From the NCBI RefSeq assembly GCF_003687455.1, contig NZ_PHOA01000011.1, positions 1-40,686 on the forward strand: DNA of 40,686 nucleotides, read 5' to 3'. Shown one piece after another: positions 40,668 through 40,686 of this stretch. The first letter of the stretch is position 1; each line of letters starts with the position of its first letter. A program made the translations under genes and the position numbers. Origin of the DNA: Kocuria tytonicola (GTDB lineage Bacteria; Actinomycetota; Actinomycetes; Actinomycetales; Micrococcaceae). The notes beneath the pieces were generated by a model that did no database searches, was not told the origin of the DNA, and worked only from the letters and a program-made list of their open reading frames with translations.

Positions 40668-40686
40668 GGCCCCGCCCCACGGCACC

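Noticed and set aside
1-40686. CRISPR array, insertion sequence, prophage or integrase-tRNA junction
   Set aside because: No regularly spaced direct repeats, transposase or integrase genes were seen, and neither tRNA gene is followed by phage-like genes or a duplicated 3' end.

Overview
The window is about 40.7 kb of very GC-rich DNA, with codon third positions almost always G or C. It is tightly packed with actinobacterial housekeeping genes. Three things point to Actinomycetota and probably the Micrococcales: a mycothiol-dependent formaldehyde dehydrogenase, actinobacterial DUF3039, DUF2017 and DUF6318 proteins, and a gene order pncB-clpS-DUF2017-murI-MBL-rph-rdgB resembling the Mycobacterium Rv1330c-Rv1341 region. 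A Kocuria-like member of the Micrococcaceae is my best guess, but that is inference. I see no insertion sequence, prophage, CRISPR array or rRNA.

Layout. 1-2587: the end of a membrane protein, a DUF3039 protein and a DEAD/DEAH-type helicase. 2838-4807 (minus): the NAD-salvage pair pncB-pncA. 4872-10587 (plus): clpS and DUF2017, murI, an Rv1339-like metallo-hydrolase, rph, rdgB, an APH-fold kinase and a DEDDh exonuclease. 10694-13761 (minus): an accessory-looking patch with a degenerate ADP-ribosylglycohydrolase-like protein and a coupled pair of exported proteins (a DUF6318 lipoprotein and a PKD-type secreted protein); a block of roughly 45% GC sits on the junction of that pair. 14144-18474: sbcD-sbcC. 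18554-19846: an MFS-type membrane protein. 20017-25447 (minus): MBL hydrolase with mycothiol-linked dehydrogenase, YihY, a MarR regulator and mqo. 25629-29074: an orphan peptide-binding lipoprotein, tRNA-Leu(UAG), bcp, a second MarR regulator and tRNA-Lys(CUU). 29239-40618 (plus): a 2-hydroxyacid dehydrogenase, an ilv leader peptide with attenuator, ilvB-ilvN-ilvC, metG, leuB, ilvE, a fumarylacetoacetase-family protein and gltX.

How the genes fit together. ilvBNC, leuB and ilvE cover most of branched-chain amino-acid synthesis. A short leader peptide rich in Ile, Val and Leu, with a terminator and a mutually exclusive pairing, indicates control by attenuation. pncA and pncB form nicotinamide salvage. 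The dehydrogenase-MBL pair looks like formaldehyde detoxification through mycothiol. sbcCD, the DEDDh exonuclease, rdgB and the helicase are nucleic-acid maintenance functions.

The most pervasive signal is in the starts. About fifteen genes have a TANNNT hexamer 6-9 nt before the ATG or GTG, with no Shine-Dalgarno at a usable distance, which is the signature of leaderless mRNAs. This pattern fixes several start codons. The other genes have ordinary Shine-Dalgarno sites or are translationally coupled to the gene before them. Strong GC-rich hairpins close many of the transcription units. The best candidate for something undescribed is the 10.6-13.8 kb patch.
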